Below are positions 44,501-57,600 of a DNA stretch of 64,000 nucleotides, in pieces (the stretch's first letter is position 1; the number at the start of each line of letters is the position of its first letter). The notes under the pieces were generated by a model, which searched no databases, was not told the origin of the DNA, and worked only from the letters and a program-made list of their open reading frames with translations. The translations under genes were made by a program, and so were the position numbers. Source of the DNA: Eudorina sp. 2006-703-Eu-15 (Eukaryota > Chlorophyta > Chlorophyceae > Chlamydomonadales > Volvocaceae); assembly GCA_003117195.1 (NCBI GenBank), contig BDSI01000232.1, positions 1 to 64,000 on the forward strand, given 5' to 3'.

Positions 44501-46230
44501 GGGTCAAGGCGGGGCTGTACAGGGGCTCGTGGGGGTCCAGGTGGGGAGTTTGTGGGGATTCAGACGGCAGCGGCGCGGCGGTGGGACATGCTGCATGTCC
44601 GCGCCTGCATGTCACATGCGGGCGCAGACCCACTTGAGCGGCTTCATGTAGTCGGTTTAACGTAGACCCAACGCCTTGTAAGCTGCGTTGCAGTAAAGCA
44701 TGTTGTCGCATAGCCCGGCCGGCCTCTGCGCAGAGTCACTCAACAGACCATGGTGGGCGGGTGCCTGGGGGGATGGGAGATGCCTGGCGCGGCGCAAATG
44801 GCGCAGGACAGCAGGGCAGCGCAGTTGAGATGCAGGGATGGGCGTGACATCGGCGGCCCCGCCTGGCTTGGCGCGTGGGCCGCTGCCTTGTGAACGCCGG
44901 CAAGGTTGCAGTCCCTACGGCCTGCACCCGCCCTCCTTGTCGCAGCGCCTGTCGCCGACCCCGACCTGCGCCGCCACCGACGTGCGCCGCGTCTGTCGCT
45001 CGTTGTCAGCAGCATCAGCGGTCCTTTGGAGCCCCTCCTCCCATTCCAACCCCAGTTTGAATATGTCTACCAATTTCCTATGTCCCCTCCAACCCCAGGC
45101 CGCCAGTGACCCCAACCGCGTGGGCGAGATGCTCAACATCATGTGCTCGGAGCTTGAGGCCGTGGAAAAGTAGGCGGGGGTGGTGGCGTGTGGGGCGCGG
45201 GGATTGGGCTGGTCGTGCCGGGTGGGTTCCCGGGCAGGGGGCGCGGGGGACGAAGGGGGTGGCGACCGGTGTGACCGAGGTTGGTGCCGTTAGACCAGCT
45301 TTGACCCGGCGTATATAGACCCCTTTGGGTAGGAGCGCCGAAGCCGAGCGCGCGGGTCGGGGGATCCGGTCGTCGCATCCGCCATCCGCCAACAGACACA
45401 CCTGTTGGGGTACACCCAGGGGTACTTGAGTCGGGCACAAGCTCACGTCAGGGTCATGATAGAACCCGTAGAAACTCGATGACATGCCGGATAGTGTCCA
45501 AGGTTGGATTCCGTCGCAAGCGCTGGTCGGGCCCCCGCCTGCCGCCTCGCGGCGTCCATGCGCCCCGCCCCTGCTCCCTCCCTCGCATTCGGCTTTGCCC
45601 TGACCTTTATGACCCATTGCTCGTTTCGCCGCCCAGCCGGCGCCCTCTCCACTGAGTGCCTTCCTCACGCACCTACCCTCTTCCCCACGGCCCGGCCGCA
45701 GCGGTACCAACCGTGTTGAGTTGGAGCGTGCCAAGCGGGCCGCCGTGTCCGTGATCTGCAACGCCCTGGAGTCCAAGGCCACCAGCGCGGAGGACATCGG
45801 GCGTCAGTACCTCACGTACGGCCACAGGTGCGCATCGTGCCGGTGGGGCGTCCGCGGTGTCGTGGTGGTGGTGGTGGTGGCGGTGGTGGTTGTGGCGCTT
45901 GTAAAATTGGTGGTGGCGGCGGTGGTGGTGGCGCTTGTAAAATTGATAACTATCAACTAATGACTAATAAGAACCCCTTAAACCCCTTAATGTTGATGTT
46001 GACATTCTTATGCCCCTTGTGTTGTGCCGGTGCGTTCCTTACTTCCTTTCCCGTTCACGATGCGCCGCAGGATCAGCGGGCGCACATATGTGGAGATGCT
46101 GGAGGCCGTGACGCAGGACGACATACGGCGGTTCGTACAGCGGTTGCTGTCGTCCAAACCGTCACTGGCCGCGTACGGCGACAGGACCGAGACGCTAGAC
46201 CCCACCATCCTCACGAGGCGGTACGGCTGA
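41511..46230 (+). CDS. MPPA: Mitochondrial processing peptidase subunit alpha
   Basis: Non-catalytic, substrate-recognising subunit of the MPP that removes mitochondrial presequences (M16B family). Ten exons: 41511-41822, 41910-41976, 42543-42616, 42924-42971, 43283-43450, 43863-44103, 44207-44475, 45099-45169, 45702-45827 and 46071-46230, all in phase, 511 aa with no break. The N-terminus (MGLRRAALGLLRGG, Arg/Ala/Leu-rich) is a mitochondrial presequence. The glycine-rich loop diagnostic of the alpha subunit, GGGNSFSSGGPGKGM, is at 345-359, followed by SRLYTRVLNKYG. The position of the zinc site HXXEH reads as a degenerate ALLEC, so the subunit is inactive, as in other alpha subunits. ANASREQ, ISYTIDCLKT and EDIGRQYLTYG are further MPP-alpha landmarks. 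SPP follows on the same strand 2.4 kb downstream. Confidence 0.95.
42455..42515. repeat. 34-bp-period tandem repeat in MPPA intron 2
   Basis: Two copies of ATCCCCTGGAGCTCCCGCCC plus CCGTCC start at about 42456 and 42490, 34 bases apart. They lie just before the acceptor at 42542 and lengthen the pyrimidine-rich end of the intron. Confidence 0.8.
45860..45950. repeat. GGT-rich repeat with duplicated block in MPPA intron 9
   Basis: A (GGT)n-type microsatellite contains a duplicated segment, GGCGCTTGTAAAATTG, at about 45894 and 45930. It lies in the intron 45828-46070, before the last exon. Confidence 0.8.
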
Positions 46231-48672
46231 GCAGCGTAGCCATCCCGGTCAAAGACACCACCTTCGCACAGCCCAGTCACCATAAGGTGGTTGCTGCCGA
46301 CATGAACACCGCATTGTCATACATCCATACATATGGCGGTGCCCCCGTCGCGGCGCCTGTTGGTGCGGGGGCGGGGGCGGGGCCGGTGCAGGAGCGTTGC
46401 GGAAGGAACTGCTGTACTTGTGGGCGTGGTGCGGGCGCTTCACAGCCCCTGATTCCCGTATCCTACGGGGCTGTCTGCTGGGAGGCAGAGACGGGGCTGT
46501 GCTGTCCTGGCAACGCCAGGGGTGAGGCCGTGTAGCACCTGCCCTGTTGCTGGATGGAGGCAATAGGTCACAGGGGCCCGACTGTGGTCTTGGGGGAGGC
46601 AGAATTGGTGTCGTCACTGCCAGAGGGTGTGGGTTGCGCCGGGGATGTCGCAGGCACGCGGCAGGCAGGTGGGTGGGCAGCGACGGCTGTGACGGCACTG
46701 GCGGCACGCAAGCGGTTTGGTTGGCTGTTGGGACGTCGCAGGCGGTTGGCGGTTGGCGGTCGGCCACTGGGGAGTTGGCGAAGGTGGGAGCGTAATAGTG
46801 GAGGCAGGCGCAACACGGAACAAACCCAAACCCATAACTAGGAGACAGCAGTGGATGGGCGGCGCAGGTGGTTGGACGGCAGGGTTTGGGCAGGGACGGG
46901 TGGTCGAGAGGTGTGCTTGTGTGACATGGGGCAGGCTGACCGCAGGGGCTGGCTGCAGGGGCAGGCGGCAGGGGGGGAGTTCTCATGATGGCGCGGTGGG
47001 CAGCCACATCGGGGACGGGTGCCTGGCGGTCTACAGAACCCGATAGCTCGAAAATCAAGTCCCGCTGGTGTTGCATTTCCGGTGCAGGTAGGGGCACAAT
47101 CAATGAATGAATGAATGAGCTGAGCGAAAGAACGTTTGGAGGGGCGCGGGCACGCGGGCGGCCTTGTCGTGCTGTGAGGGGTGGTCGTGTCATGACGTGT
47201 TGCCGACGGCGCGGCGTCGAGAGGATCTGGCAAACAGTACTCCCCTAGGGGAGTGGAGCAGTACGTACACTAATCGGCGCTGCCGCTCATCAGCAGGCGA
47301 GATATTCAAAGGGTTGCGCGACGTGAACATGAAGGGTAGCAGACAATGCTGGTACGATGTCGGTGAGCAGGCACTGGTGAAGGTAACGGCGGATGTCAAA
47401 CTCCCAATCGCGCAAGGTCAAGGACCTTACTTCTCGATAAATTTATAATGATGCAGCGAATTGCCTGTGCCAATCGCACAGACCGTAGCTGGGTAAGCTA
47501 AGTTCCGTAACGTAGATACTCTTGACCGCTCACTTGCTCCATGGATGGAGGTATGACAAGAAAGTAATCTGGTTATCAATTGGCTCGTATTGGCTCAATT
47601 TTGAGCATCCAAGTAAGTCTAACCGCGGGTCTGCCAAGTGCTTAAGTGTTGGTTGCCTCACCGCCAAGGTGGCCAGTGGGTAGCGTTCACTAGCAAATAA
47701 ATCAAACCTAATAGCTAGGCCATTAAGGCATTCTCGAGTTGCTCCCTGCACCATCGCTGCGAAACCGTGTCCCTGACCCGTGGGGTCGGCCCAAAATGAC
47801 TCGCCGCGAACGAGACTGTGAATCAACCAGAACGCCCGGCATAATTGTAGAAAACAGTTTCTATGATTTGCATGTAATTACATGTGCGCCATGTTACCCA
47901 TCTACAATTGACGAACGTCATGGACATGAGGTAACAGGTAACCATAAGAAAAAGAAACTGGATCATACACTTTGAAGGGCATTAATACTATTGGTTATAG
48001 TATTTAGGAGAGTGTAATTGAACCTCTGTTAGGTGGTCGCTGTGCTACTACGCAACGACTTCACTCTACAAACACGTAACCATTAGTGTTAAAGCAAAGC
48101 CCTGATGTTGGCCGGAGGCCAACGAATCACTCGGCCTGTGGAAGGCCAAAGGCCAGGGCGTACCGTCCGGCCGGCCAGCCTGAAGCTGTTTGCGTCGCTG
48201 CCAAAGGCACCAGTCAACCCCTATCGCATCAAGCCTGGAGCTGCTGGACTGAGGTGAGGCAAGCGGCCTGTCGAAGGCAGAGGGGAAAAGTATTAGGCAG
48301 GCGGCGGTGGGCAACACCTGGATGAGCAGAGGCACTCTAGAAGCCACAGGATATGCAAGACAACTTGAATCATTTACCGACACTTGACGAAGTTAGATGA
48401 TGCATATATGCCTGGTATTGCAAGATACCCTGGGAAAGTGACTTACGACTTGACCCCGCGACTGCTTGTGGGTTGTGGCACCAAGGCGTTACGTGCTTGA
48501 CATAGCTTTAATGCAAACATCGAGGTCAACATGCTCCATACTCCTTTTTCAGGGAACATCGGGCACTTGCATGGGCATGGCGACAGATGGCGCAGTTTCC
48601 GGCGCTCCACTTATGCGAACAGCTTACTGCCCCATGCTTTGGGCTCCCCCAGGAGCTCTTTAACCGAATTAC
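46231..48672. other. Intergenic region MPPA / SPP, no supported gene
   Basis: 2.4 kb between two same-strand genes. 46231-47200 is GC-rich with TTGGCGG-type repeats (46725-46760) and a short GAAT repeat at 47104-47120. From about 47430 to 48080 the DNA is distinctly AT-rich, then GC rises towards the SPP start. The SPP promoter is expected in the last few hundred bases. No coding or RNA feature recognised. Confidence 0.45.
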
Positions 48673-51600
48673 ATGCTAATATCCTCGCTGCCCCATTGTG
48701 GTTGCCGCACCCGTGATCGTAGGGTGACTCCCGCGGCAGCAGCCTCTCAGGTCTTCGGTCGGCCATGCGCGTCCATTCCCCGGCAGCCGCATCAGCAGGC
48801 ACAGGCTCGGCCTGGCGCCCCGGGACGGGGCCCCGCCAGCTCGGGACCATGGATCCACGTTGCGGCCTACCGCCGCGGTGCAACGCTTGTGGTGTGCACC
48901 GCCATGGTGAGCAACAGCAGGTTCATCGCTTGATGGAGCTATGCATGGCTCCGCCTCAGGGCTCGGACTGAGTCAGGGTTACGGGGGGTGGCGGAGGGGC
49001 CGTATGGGCCCGCAGCTGCTCGGGTGGAGGCCCGGGCGGTTGCGTGCCTCGCGCGGATTTGGGGTTGGAATTGGTTGGGGGTTTTGCCCTCAGTTTGGTT
49101 TCAGAGCAGGCCTGTTGCAGGCATGCTTGAGGCCTGGTCCTTGTACAGAGTCGTCCTGGAGTACGGCATCCCTGCTGCAGACTTCGATCGATAAGTCTCT
49201 GGCAGATGTGATGTCCCAGCCCGTAAATGCGGCCTCTTGGCCGAATATCGGAGTATGCCTTACCTTGACATCCGCATTGCCGCCACGTTGCGTTCTTTCG
49301 CCAGGCCCCCACCGCTGCGGACACAGCCGCTGTGGAGTCCCTGCTGCGGCAGCCCATCAAACGGGAGTCTGAGCTAGTCGTTGGATGGCTGGAGAACGGA
49401 ATGCAGTGAGCCGGCCGGAAGGGGGAGTGGGAGGGATGGGATGGAATTGACGGCATGGGAGGCATGGGCTGCCAGGTTGGGGACTCGGCTGGGCTGGGTG
49501 CATGCAGTGACGGGCGAAGCTGTCGGCCCCCGCCGGCGTCGGGCGGTGAAGGATTCCAGTGGCAGGCAGGCAAGGCTGCCGTCTGCCAGTCCTGGCGCGG
49601 GCGGTGGGATTGGGCCGGGTGCTAAGGTTCCTGGGATGCTGGGAGCGCTGTGACGAGGGAGTCTGACGTTGGCGTCAGAGACGTGGTCACACCAGCGCCC
49701 CGGCCTGGCCCGGTCGATACAGGAGTCCTGTCTGGATGGCTGGAGGGGTCCGTCGGCGTGGCCGGAAGCTGATGTGGGTCACCGGTAGTTTAGCGGGGAG
49801 TGAGTAGGTCATGCCCCACCTTCCACACCGAACGTGTGTATGCAACGGTCGGCTATGGGGCATCCCCGGTATCGGTGCACTCGGAGGCTCCGTAGCCGAC
49901 CATTGCCATCCCGTGGCGACCCGCGGATGTTGAATGCCGCTGCCGCCGTGCGGGCCCTGTTCGGCAGGTATGTGCTGCTGCCCAACAAGCTGCCGCCGAA
50001 GCGGTTCGAGGCGCACCTGGAGGTGCACGCGGGCTCGGTGGACGAGCGACAGGACGAGCAGGTACGGCAGAGGCTCGGCCCGAGTGGGGGCCTATGAGTG
50101 TGAGCGGGGTGGGTGAGCGTTACGCGTGGGAGGGGGCAGGGCTCGAAGTTCGAGGTCGGTCCGCGCCCAAGGCGCCGGCGTCCTCCCCGTCACCGTCACC
50201 ACACAACCGCACAAGACGCCACCGTCTTGCGGCTAGTGCTGGCAGCCAGCTGCAGTGAGAGATCACATTGCAGTTCTTCCATGGCGCCGCCCCGTGCCAT
50301 TGAAACACATGGCTCCGAAACCAACTGTAGCCGGATCGGTCCACCACACGTACGGGTCTATCGCCCTCACCTGCTCGTACATGCGCACACATGTGAAGGG
50401 TGTCCTCGCGGAACGCGCACGCCTAATGACATCTGACTCTCCAAGCAAGCACACCCGGGGGTCTCGCAGCGCAATGCTCTTTGTTTACTACCGCACGCCT
50501 CCCAACCGCCTCCCAACCGTCCTAAATGTCCCTCGCCAACCACCCGTCCCCAGGGTGTGGCCCACCTGGTGGAGCACGTGACCTTCCTGGGCTCCAAGCG
50601 GCGCGAGGACCTGCTGGGTACCGGGGCTCGCGCCAACGCCTACACTGACTTCCACCACACCGTCTTCCACGTGCATGCGCCCGCGGTCAACAGCATCACC
50701 GGCCAGCCCATGCTGCCGCAGGTGCGGGCTGGAGCGCCGCCCAGGGAGTCACAGTCCGAGCCAGCGTCGGAATGGAGTCCACAGGCGGAGTGCGGGATAG
50801 GGAGCACAGCACGGTCACGGGCGGGGCGGGGTGTGATCTGAAATGCTGGGGATGGGGAACCGGACATGGGGGGTAGTAGGCATGGTTCGGTACTCGAGCT
50901 CCGTTAGCTGCCAGAGCAAAGTTCATCAGTGGGATGATCGGGTGGTGGGTTGGCGTTCGGGGGCTGCGTCGCGGGTGGATTGCGCGCGTGCGCACTGCGA
51001 GCGGGCTTCAGCGCTGGCGGTGTTGGTGGGGCGTGGCCGGGCGGCAGCGCAGGTGCAGTGGATCCGTCCGGGGGGCGGGGCATATTGGCAGGCGCGTCGT
51101 TGCCCTGTCGGTCACTTCCGCTGCCCGTCGTCGAGCGCTCTCGCACAGCACACGTGCTGGTGCAATTCCGCTCGCCCTGCCTGCCGCCGCACGGCGGCTT
51201 GCCGTCCGTCCGCTCGGCCATCGCTCGCAACCCGTCGGCTGTGGGCCCCGTCACCCTGTGACGGCCAGTTTCGCCCTCCTACAGCCTGCTGCCCCTCCGC
51301 CCTGCTGCGGGCGCCCCACCCGCTCCCCAGGTCCTGGAGGCGCTGGAGGAGATCGCGTTCCACCCGCAGTTCGCCGCCTCCCGCATCGAGAAGGAGCGCA
51401 AGGCGGTGCTGGCGGAGGCGCAGATGATGAACACCATCGAGTACCGGGTGGACTGCCAGCTGCTCACCTACCTGCACGAGGAGAACGCGCTGGGCTGCAG
51501 GTGGGAACAGGGGGGAGAGGGGGGATTGATTGGGTGAGCAGGGAAACCCGCCCGCGTGCTGCCGTGGTGTGTGTCGGTTGGCAGGGGGGAGGTAGGAAGG

Positions 51601-54600
51601 GAACACCAAAGGAGAAGCCCAGACCAGACCAATTTAAGACAGGGTGACGAAGGAGCAAACTAAGCAATCCACGAAATACGACGGGAGACCTGCAATGGGA
51701 CGGTGTCGTGTGCGTGTGGGGGGGGGCGGGGCCAGTGGTGCTGCTTGCGAGGGAGTGGGGTGGAATGGGATCTGAACTGGTTCCACTGGATTCGTGGGTC
51801 GATGTATTCAAGGATTTGTTCAGGGAAGGGGACCTGGAACGCCCCTTGTCGCACATGCCTCTCAGTGCGTCAAACCAGCTCAGCGACATCGTAATGACGG
51901 TGGCGCCGTCCCCCGCGATCCCTTACATACATTTACCAATGCGCTGTCGGCCCCTCCCTTGCTTCTATCGTGTTGTCTGGTAGGTTCCCCATCGGTCTGA
52001 CTGAGCAGGTCAAGTCCTGGCCGCACGAGACGCTCCGGGCGTTCTGGGAGCGGTGGTACTTCCCCGCCAACGTCACCCTCTACATCGTGGGCGACCTGGA
52101 GCGGTCCACCCCGGAAACTATCCGACTGATCGAGAAGACCTTTGGCCGGGTGCCGCCGGGCCGGGAGCCACCGCCGCTGCCGCCGCCGCTGCCTGCGGCG
52201 GCGGCGGCCGCCGCCGTGAATGGCAACGGCGCGGCGAACGGCAACGGCAATGGCAACGGGGCGGCGACAGCGGCTGCGGCGCAGCCGGTGCAGCTGGGTC
52301 CGTTGAAAGAGAAGCACGCGGTTCGGCCGCCGGTGGAGCACAAGTGGGGCTACGGCCCGCTGGCGCCGGGTAAGAGGAGGACAGGGGCCTGGGAAGGCTG
52401 GATACCGACGGAGGGTCTTTGGGCTCCAGGGAAGGGTCCGGTGTCGGAGCACCTAGGAGGCACCGGGAGAGCATATGCGGACGGCTTGGCGGCCGGAGCC
52501 CTTGCGGGATCTGATGGACGCGGAGGCGCGCTCGGCAGCGGGCGCGCTCAGCCCACCGGAGGCTGCCCCTCCCTGGACTGCATGGCATGACGGAATGAAA
52601 TTCGAATCGTGGGGGATGTCGCGCCGCCCTGGCTTGCGACCGTTGACCGTTGCCGTGCCTTCCATCGATCCCGGGCGTGATACCTTCCGCAGATCCGCAC
52701 TGTTGTGGCCTCAGCCGTCCGCCTATCCTTATGCCAACCAAGACAGCGAAACCGCGGAAAGTGTGGCCGAATGGCCAGCAGTTGCCTGGGTGGCAGACGT
52801 CGCCGTCGAAATGCAACGTAATGAATATATCCCCTACCCTGCCTCATCATCCCCCGCCCTACCTTCGCCGCCCGTCCGCTCTGCACCGCTGCGCGCCTCT
52901 GCTTCCTCAGGCGAGCAGCCCGCCGAGGTGAAGATCTTCCGGCACCCGCTGCTGCAGCACTTCATGCTGTCCGTGTTCTGCAAGCTGCCCATCCAGTCCA
53001 TGAACAAGATGGTGCACCTGAAGCAGCTGCTCATGATGCGCATCATCCTGTCCGTCTTCCAGTTCAGGATCAACGGCAGGTGGGTGCCGGGCGCCGCGGC
53101 AGCCGCGGCCCGCGTCGCGCCGGAGGGAAACGGCAAACGGGAGGGGTCCATGATGGAGCGGGGAGCCTTGGGGGATAGCGGGGGCTTGCGAAGCAGTATT
53201 GCGTTAGTCGATTTCACCTCTGCAGGCCTGGACGGGATGGGATGGGGCGGAGCTTGAAACGGTAAGTTGTATGCAGCCTCCGATGTGGATTCGGGCGACC
53301 CCACGGGCGACAAGGCAGCTGCGGAGGTGACCCATGGGTCCCAAGGTACCGCACAGAGTCCTCAGTTACTCCCTCTCCACAGCACCGGTGGTTCTTGGTC
53401 CCCTTCCCAGCGCCCGTCGCTCCGGCCGGGTGGCTTTTCCTTGGCCTGAACCCCCGCCCCTCCCCGCCCCACCATCAACCTCCCCGGCCTCTCCGCCCGC
53501 AGGTACGTGAACGGCCGGCCGCCCTTCCTGTCCATCGCGCTGGACATCAGCGACTCGGGCCGCGAGGGCTGCGCCGTGTCCACCCTGACCATCACCTCGG
53601 AGCCCACCGACTGGCAGGGAGCGGTGCAGGTGGCGGTGCAGGAGATGAGGCGCATGCAGCGGCACGGCCTCACGCAGGGTGGGTGCGGGGGTGGGTGGGT
53701 GTGGACGCAGCGGGCGCGGAAGGGCGGTGGGTGGGGTACATCGAGGTAGCGGGGCTGATGCGGTAAGAACCGGGGGCCGCCCGCGGGGCGGAGCCGGGTC
53801 TGATGTGGGGCGGGTCCAGGGCGGGTTGCAGCGTGGAACAGGGACAGGGGCGGGCGGCGGCGATGTCAGGCGTCAAGAGGGCCCACTCCCGGGGCATCGG
53901 GAGCTGCTGGTTTGGGGTGCACTTAAGTGATAGCGTGACGAAAAAGATACCGCATAAGTGCAGGGTCGTGGTAGATAGTTAGGTGGTGCTGATGTTTGTA
54001 CAGGTGCCTTCGGCCCGCTGAGCCCGGGCCCACCGCCCTCCGCCCTGTGGCGACACCCCCGTGGCACATGGGCGGTTGTTAGGAGCCGCGCGGCGAATCA
54101 CAGACGGGGGGGAATGACTCCCGGCGTGTGCCCTTCCTGCGCAGGCGAGTTCGACCGGTACCGGCAGGCCATCCTGCGGGATTCGGCGCAGCTGGCGGAG
54201 CAGGTGCGCGCGCCTGTGCCTGTGTGTGTATGTGTGTGTCTTCTTTGGCAGGAAAGGAAGAAGTGTGTGCCATGCAAAGCGGGCGAAGCAATGGGTGCTA
54301 CGCCCCTGGAGCGCGGGAACGGCACATCGCGTTGCACACCGGTGTTGAGCGCTTGTGAAGTCGTCCAATGCCCTGCACGGCGGCTCCCGGCTTCCCTCTT
54401 ATGTCTGGTGGCTCTCCCCTTCCCTCCCCCACCCCCACCCCCCAGGCCAACAAGATCCCCTCGGTGGACACCCTCAACTTCGTGATGGAGTCTCTGGCGT
54501 GCGGCCACACCGTGATGGGCCACAGGGATGCGCACGCGGCCATGATAGCGGTGGCGGAGACGGTGGGTGGGCGGGGCCCGCGGACCCCACCCCGGGGCTG

Positions 54601-57600
54601 GGTGTGTATGGGCTGTCGCTTTTTAACCCCACAGCGCGTCAGGTTTGAACTCACCCATGAGATCCTGGTACAGTTGATTCTTCACCGGACTTTTGCTTGG
54701 GCAGCAGCGCAGTTTGCATATTTCTACCAATTTCCTGTACTCCCATGTGTCGGGTCCTCCTTCAATGTGTGCCGGGTCTGTCGGCGTGTTCGGCTTTCGT
54801 TCTGAGCGTGGTTTTCTGTTTACCCCACCTCGCCCGGACATCGCCCTCGGCCCAGCCAGAGGTCCCTGCTGAACCCACCGGGGTTGTACTCGTGCATGGC
54901 CATATCTCGCGGCCGCTCCCACCGACCCATGCGCCACCGCCCCCGCGCCGGTGCCTCCCCTGAATGCGCCCCGAGCAAGACAGCTTCAGACCGCAGACCG
55001 TAAAATGCCTTTGCACGCATCCCTCCTTGCAACCATCCCTCTGCTTGCACCCACCGCACTCGCACACCGCACCCATCCCTCTGCTTGCACCCCCCGAACT
55101 CGCTCCCCGCTGCCCTGTCCTTTCCCCGCCAGGTGGAGCTGTGGGAGGTGAACGCCCTGGCCCGCTCCATGCTCACCTTCGCCTCCGACTACGGCGCGGA
55201 GGCGCAGGTGCTGGCCACCGCCGCGGCCGAGCAGGCGGTGGACCCCGCCCGGTGGGCCTACCTGGGCCCTACGCGCTGCACCTCCATCGTGGCGTGCATC
55301 CCCGCCTACGTGGACGCCAGCGGGGCGTCCGTCAGCGCGGGCAGCTCGGCGGGCCGGGGAGGCAGCCTGGGCGCGGCGGGTGAGTGAGGGGAGGCGGTAT
55401 TCGCGGCGCGGATGGGGTTTTCAGGGGGTTTGCGGTGGGGCGTGGGTTGGGCCTGTCGTCTCGTCCAATACTCGGTCGTGTATCTGTGTCTGCTGTTCTG
55501 GTTCCGCTGGAGTACTGATGTACTGCTTTCGCCAGCGCTGTCAATGCCGCTAGACCCTGCCAAACGCTTGTTGCCCAGTCATGCCTTTTTTCCTTCTCCC
55601 TGTCGCTGGGCGCATAGCGTTTTTGAGTTCCGCTCCTGCCCTGCCCCGCGCGCCTGCCCTACCCAGGCCACTTGGACGCGGACCAGATTGATTTGGAGCA
55701 GCTGGAGAAGCAGAGCCAGCAGGTGGGTATGGTCCCGCCTCTGGTGCCGGGCCCGGCCCCAGACTGTGTCACTTTGCTGAACTGAGCGGCGAAACCGGAC
55801 AACGGTGTCCACGGAGTGGGGCGTGGGGGAGGCCGTTGGGGAAAGGGGCTGTGTCGTGTCCCCGCAACGCCACATATCCCGCCATACCACTCACCACACT
55901 TTCCGGCCCTCCGCCCCAATCGCCGCCGCTGCGCCCTTCAGGCGGAGGAGTTCGAGGTGCCCGAGGGCGCAGTCAAGTTCGACCCCTCGCCCGCCGAGAT
56001 CGCCGCCGCGCTGGCGGACCCCTCCCTGGACTGCTCCGCCGCCGAGGACGTGGAGCTGCCCGACTCGCTCATCTCCGCGGAGCAGCTGGAGAAGCTGGTT
56101 CTGGAGCGCAAGCCGCAGTACGTGCCGGTGGCGCCGGGATCAGGTGAGGTGCGGGTTGGGGCGGGGGGGCGGGACGGGAGGAGGTAGGATGGACGCGGGT
56201 GTGTGTGTGTGTGTGTAAGTACGACTCAAATGTGTTCCTCATGTCCGGCCATTGTGTGTTTGGCGCAATCAGCGGTAGGTAACCCCGTGGCCGTCAATCC
56301 ACTTGCCCTGACACCCGACGTGGTTCATTCCGCCGCCCGCCTCTCGCCACCTCCGGCTGGCGTCTCCCGGCGATGCCTCAAAACCGTCCTCCTCGGCCTG
56401 TGATGGCGATTAAGACCGTCCGCGTCGCCCTTACCGCTTCTGTCAACCCCTCCCTCCCCTAATGTCCTGTATTCCCCCTTTCTGTCACCGAAGACATCGA
56501 AATCGTGGAAAATCACATTCTGTATTCCCCCAAACTCCCGCAGGCGAGCCCTTCCCGCCGCCCGACCCGCACAGTGGCGTCGTCCAGCGCCGCCTCTCCA
56601 ACGGTATCACCCTCAACTACCGCTACACGGACAACGAGCCGCGCAGCGGGCTGCTGCGGCTGATCGCCAACGGGGGCCGCATCTCGGAGCGGCCGGGGGT
56701 GGGCCAGTTCGGCCGGGTGGTGGTGGGCTCGCGGACGCTCAGTGAGAGCGGCGCCGTGGGGCCGTGGGGCAGGGAGCAGGTGCGTGGCGCCGTGCCGGGT
56801 GCTTGCGTGTGTGCGTGGAGGGTGGTTCGGGGGTGGAAATCGAAGATGAAACAAACTTGCGCTGACCGTGTTGCGATACGGGCTGGGGGGAGGGGGCGCT
56901 GATGGGTCTGTTGATGGGTGGTCAACATGGGTGGAAAAGATGGTGTAGGAAAAACGGAATCCGACAACAGTCAGTTCGCATGGAGTTTCTTTGCCAGTCT
57001 GGGTTGAAGAACGGAGGGATGTGTGGCGTCAGCGGTGTCGAGACAGAGCCGGCCGGGTTCGTGACGGATGGAGGTGGTGGGGTAGTGTTTAGATAAGTTC
57101 CCCCCGCATAGTGTCTGTGTGAGCTACCAGCTGGGCAGGGAGCGAGGTGGCCCATAGGGACATTCATTCCTATCCTCGGTCCCGTTGACCGTTGACCTCG
57201 GTACCGGGGGCCAGACCGCGAGATCAGCAGTGCGCAAGGGCAGGTGGATTGCGGTCCCGGACAGCCCGCGCCTGGTGGCGGTGCGATGCAGAACACTGCT
57301 CTCAGGTTCAACCTGCCCGTGCCGCCCCAGCGGTGGTTCGGACCCCTGCCGCACCTCACCGCAACCCCCACCGCAACCCCCACCGCCATGTCTACCAATT
57401 TCCCATACCCCACCGCAACCGCCGCCGCAGGTCGAGGTGTTCTGCGTGGCCAACCTGGTCAACTGCGCGCTGGAGGCGGATGAGGAGAACATCGTGATGG
57501 ACTTCCACTTCTCATCGGTGGAGGGCGGCATGGAGGTGAGTGAGCCCGGGGCTGGGGGCCGCGGTGCCCTGAGGCACCCGCTAAGCTCTGCCCGACCCGT

